A stretch of 9,159 nucleotides of DNA. Source: Fidelibacterota bacterium. Its GTDB lineage: Bacteria; Fidelibacterota; Marinisomatia; Marinisomatales; UBA1611. Numbering within the stretch: position 1 is the first letter of the stretch; each line of letters opens with the position of its first letter. The stretch is from assembly GCA_012964275.1 (NCBI GenBank), contig DTUG01000169.1, forward strand, positions 1 through 9,159. Direction: 5' to 3'. Positions 8,682 to 9,159 of this stretch are shown here, piece by piece. The translations under genes were made by a program, and so were the position numbers. The notes beneath the pieces were generated by a model, which worked only from the letters and a program-made list of their open reading frames with translations, ran no database searches and was not told where the DNA came from.

Positions 8682-9159
8682 CTGATACAAGCTGCTGTTT
8701 TCGGACAACTCTATCGGGGTGCAGAATTAAGGACACTTGAGCCCGTTCTGTACGGGAAATTTGAAGCGCGTTATAAACCGGCCCAGGGGGAAGGACTGGT
8801 TTCTTCTTTTTTTGTATACAATGATGATTATCCGAATACACCGTGGGTAGAGATCGATATTGAAATTCTGGGGCGGTTCCAACAGGTAGTGGATATGAAT
8901 ACCATGACACCCGGTTCTCATTTAAGAACGCACTATGTACCTTTTTATACCCATCTGGACTTTTTTAAGTATGGTTTTGAGTGGACACCTGACTATGTGG
9001 CCTGGTTTATCAATGGTGAAGAAGTTTACAGGCAAACAGCTGACCATGTAGCAGATTTAAACCACTCTGCAAAAATTATGATGAATATCTGGAACCCGAT
9101 TCATGAGGACTGGGTTGGAATTTGGGATGAGCGTGTACTGCCGCGGTTTGCATACTATG
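8655..9159 (+). CDS. Glycoside hydrolase family 16 (lichenase-like beta-glucanase), 3' end cut by the window
   Basis: The N-terminal 168 residues of a secreted GH16 endo-beta-glucanase, open to the window end. ATG 8655 is chosen over in-frame ATG 8664 because it supplies Arg-His before the hydrophobic core (FILFFLIQAAVFG) of a type I signal peptide, which probably ends at Gly17 with Gln18 as the mature N-terminus. The catalytic motif EIDIE lies at 66-70 (bases 8850-8864), with Glu66 the predicted nucleophile, Asp68 the assisting residue and Glu70 the acid/base. Other GH16 landmarks are YRGAELRT, YGKFEARYKPA, GLVSSFFVYN, YGFEWTPDYVAWFINGEEV and KIMMNIWNP. The bulge-free ExDxE form is that of lichenases and xyloglucan transferases rather than laminarinases or agarases, so a mixed-linkage beta-1,3-1,4-glucan or similar substrate is favoured, with an ExoK-like role as an alternative. 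The missing C-terminus would show whether it carries a sorting domain or a binding module. It follows the chaperone gene by 3 nt in the same frame. Confidence 0.92.
   Translation, partial: MRHMFILFFLIQAAVFGQLYRGAELRTLEPVLYGKFEARYKPAQGEGLVSSFFVYNDDYPNTPWVEIDIEILGRFQQVVDMNTMTPGSHLRTHYVPFYTHLDFFKYGFEWTPDYVAWFINGEEVYRQTADHVADLNHSAKIMMNIWNPIHEDWVGIWDERVLPRFAYY

Noticed and set aside
8648..8740. Small ORF starting at an ATGA overlap (8648) that runs about 30 codons in another frame
   Set aside because: It overlaps the GH16 signal peptide, shows no protein-like features, and the GH16 frame is clearly the real one.
8668..8921. Two antisense open frames opposite the GH16 gene
   Set aside because: The sense strand encodes clear GH16 motifs including the catalytic EIDIE; the antisense products resemble nothing.

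Overview
The window is one tightly packed run of five genes, all on the + strand, with almost no non-coding DNA: the gaps or overlaps are about 5 nt, a 4-nt ATGA overlap, 9 nt and 3 nt. The outer two genes are cut by the window edges. In order: a TonB-dependent outer-membrane receptor lacking only its extreme N-terminus (2-2629); a ~1150-residue secreted protein with calcium-loop-like motifs, a fibronectin-III-like module and a C-terminal domain of type IX secretion (T9SS) type (2635-6093); a PorV/PorQ-family outer-membrane beta-barrel (6090-7160); a SurA/parvulin-like putative lipoprotein (7170-8651); and the N-terminal ~168 residues of a family-16 glycoside hydrolase (GH16) with a lichenase-type active site (8655 to the window end).

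The organism is probably a member of the FCB superphylum (the Bacteroidetes/Chlorobi/Fibrobacteres assemblage). The T9SS sorting domain, the PorV/PorQ protein, the carboxypeptidase-regulatory-like domain in front of the TonB receptor, the lack of clear Shine-Dalgarno sequences and the 'Gln at +1' signal peptides all point there. The style of the large protein (an 'ESPG...DNDFDGLTDE' stretch and a 'VVPNPYV' entry into the C-terminal domain) recalls Neomarinimicrobiota (SAR406), Calditrichota or KSB1-like lineages more than classical Bacteroidetes. The phylum assignment is inference.

The likely logic is a surface glycan-use locus built differently from a SusC/SusD system. The GH16 enzyme would cut a beta-glucan, and the TonB receptor would import the oligosaccharides. 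The large T9SS-sorted protein would sit at the surface, perhaps as a binding or lid partner in place of the missing SusD. The PorV-like barrel would help export or anchor it, and the parvulin-like lipoprotein would help outer-membrane or secreted clients fold in the periplasm. The individual family calls are well supported; the joint role is a hypothesis.

No RNA genes, mobile elements, CRISPR arrays or stretches of non-coding DNA over 300 bases were seen. No promoter is visible because the operon begins upstream of the window.
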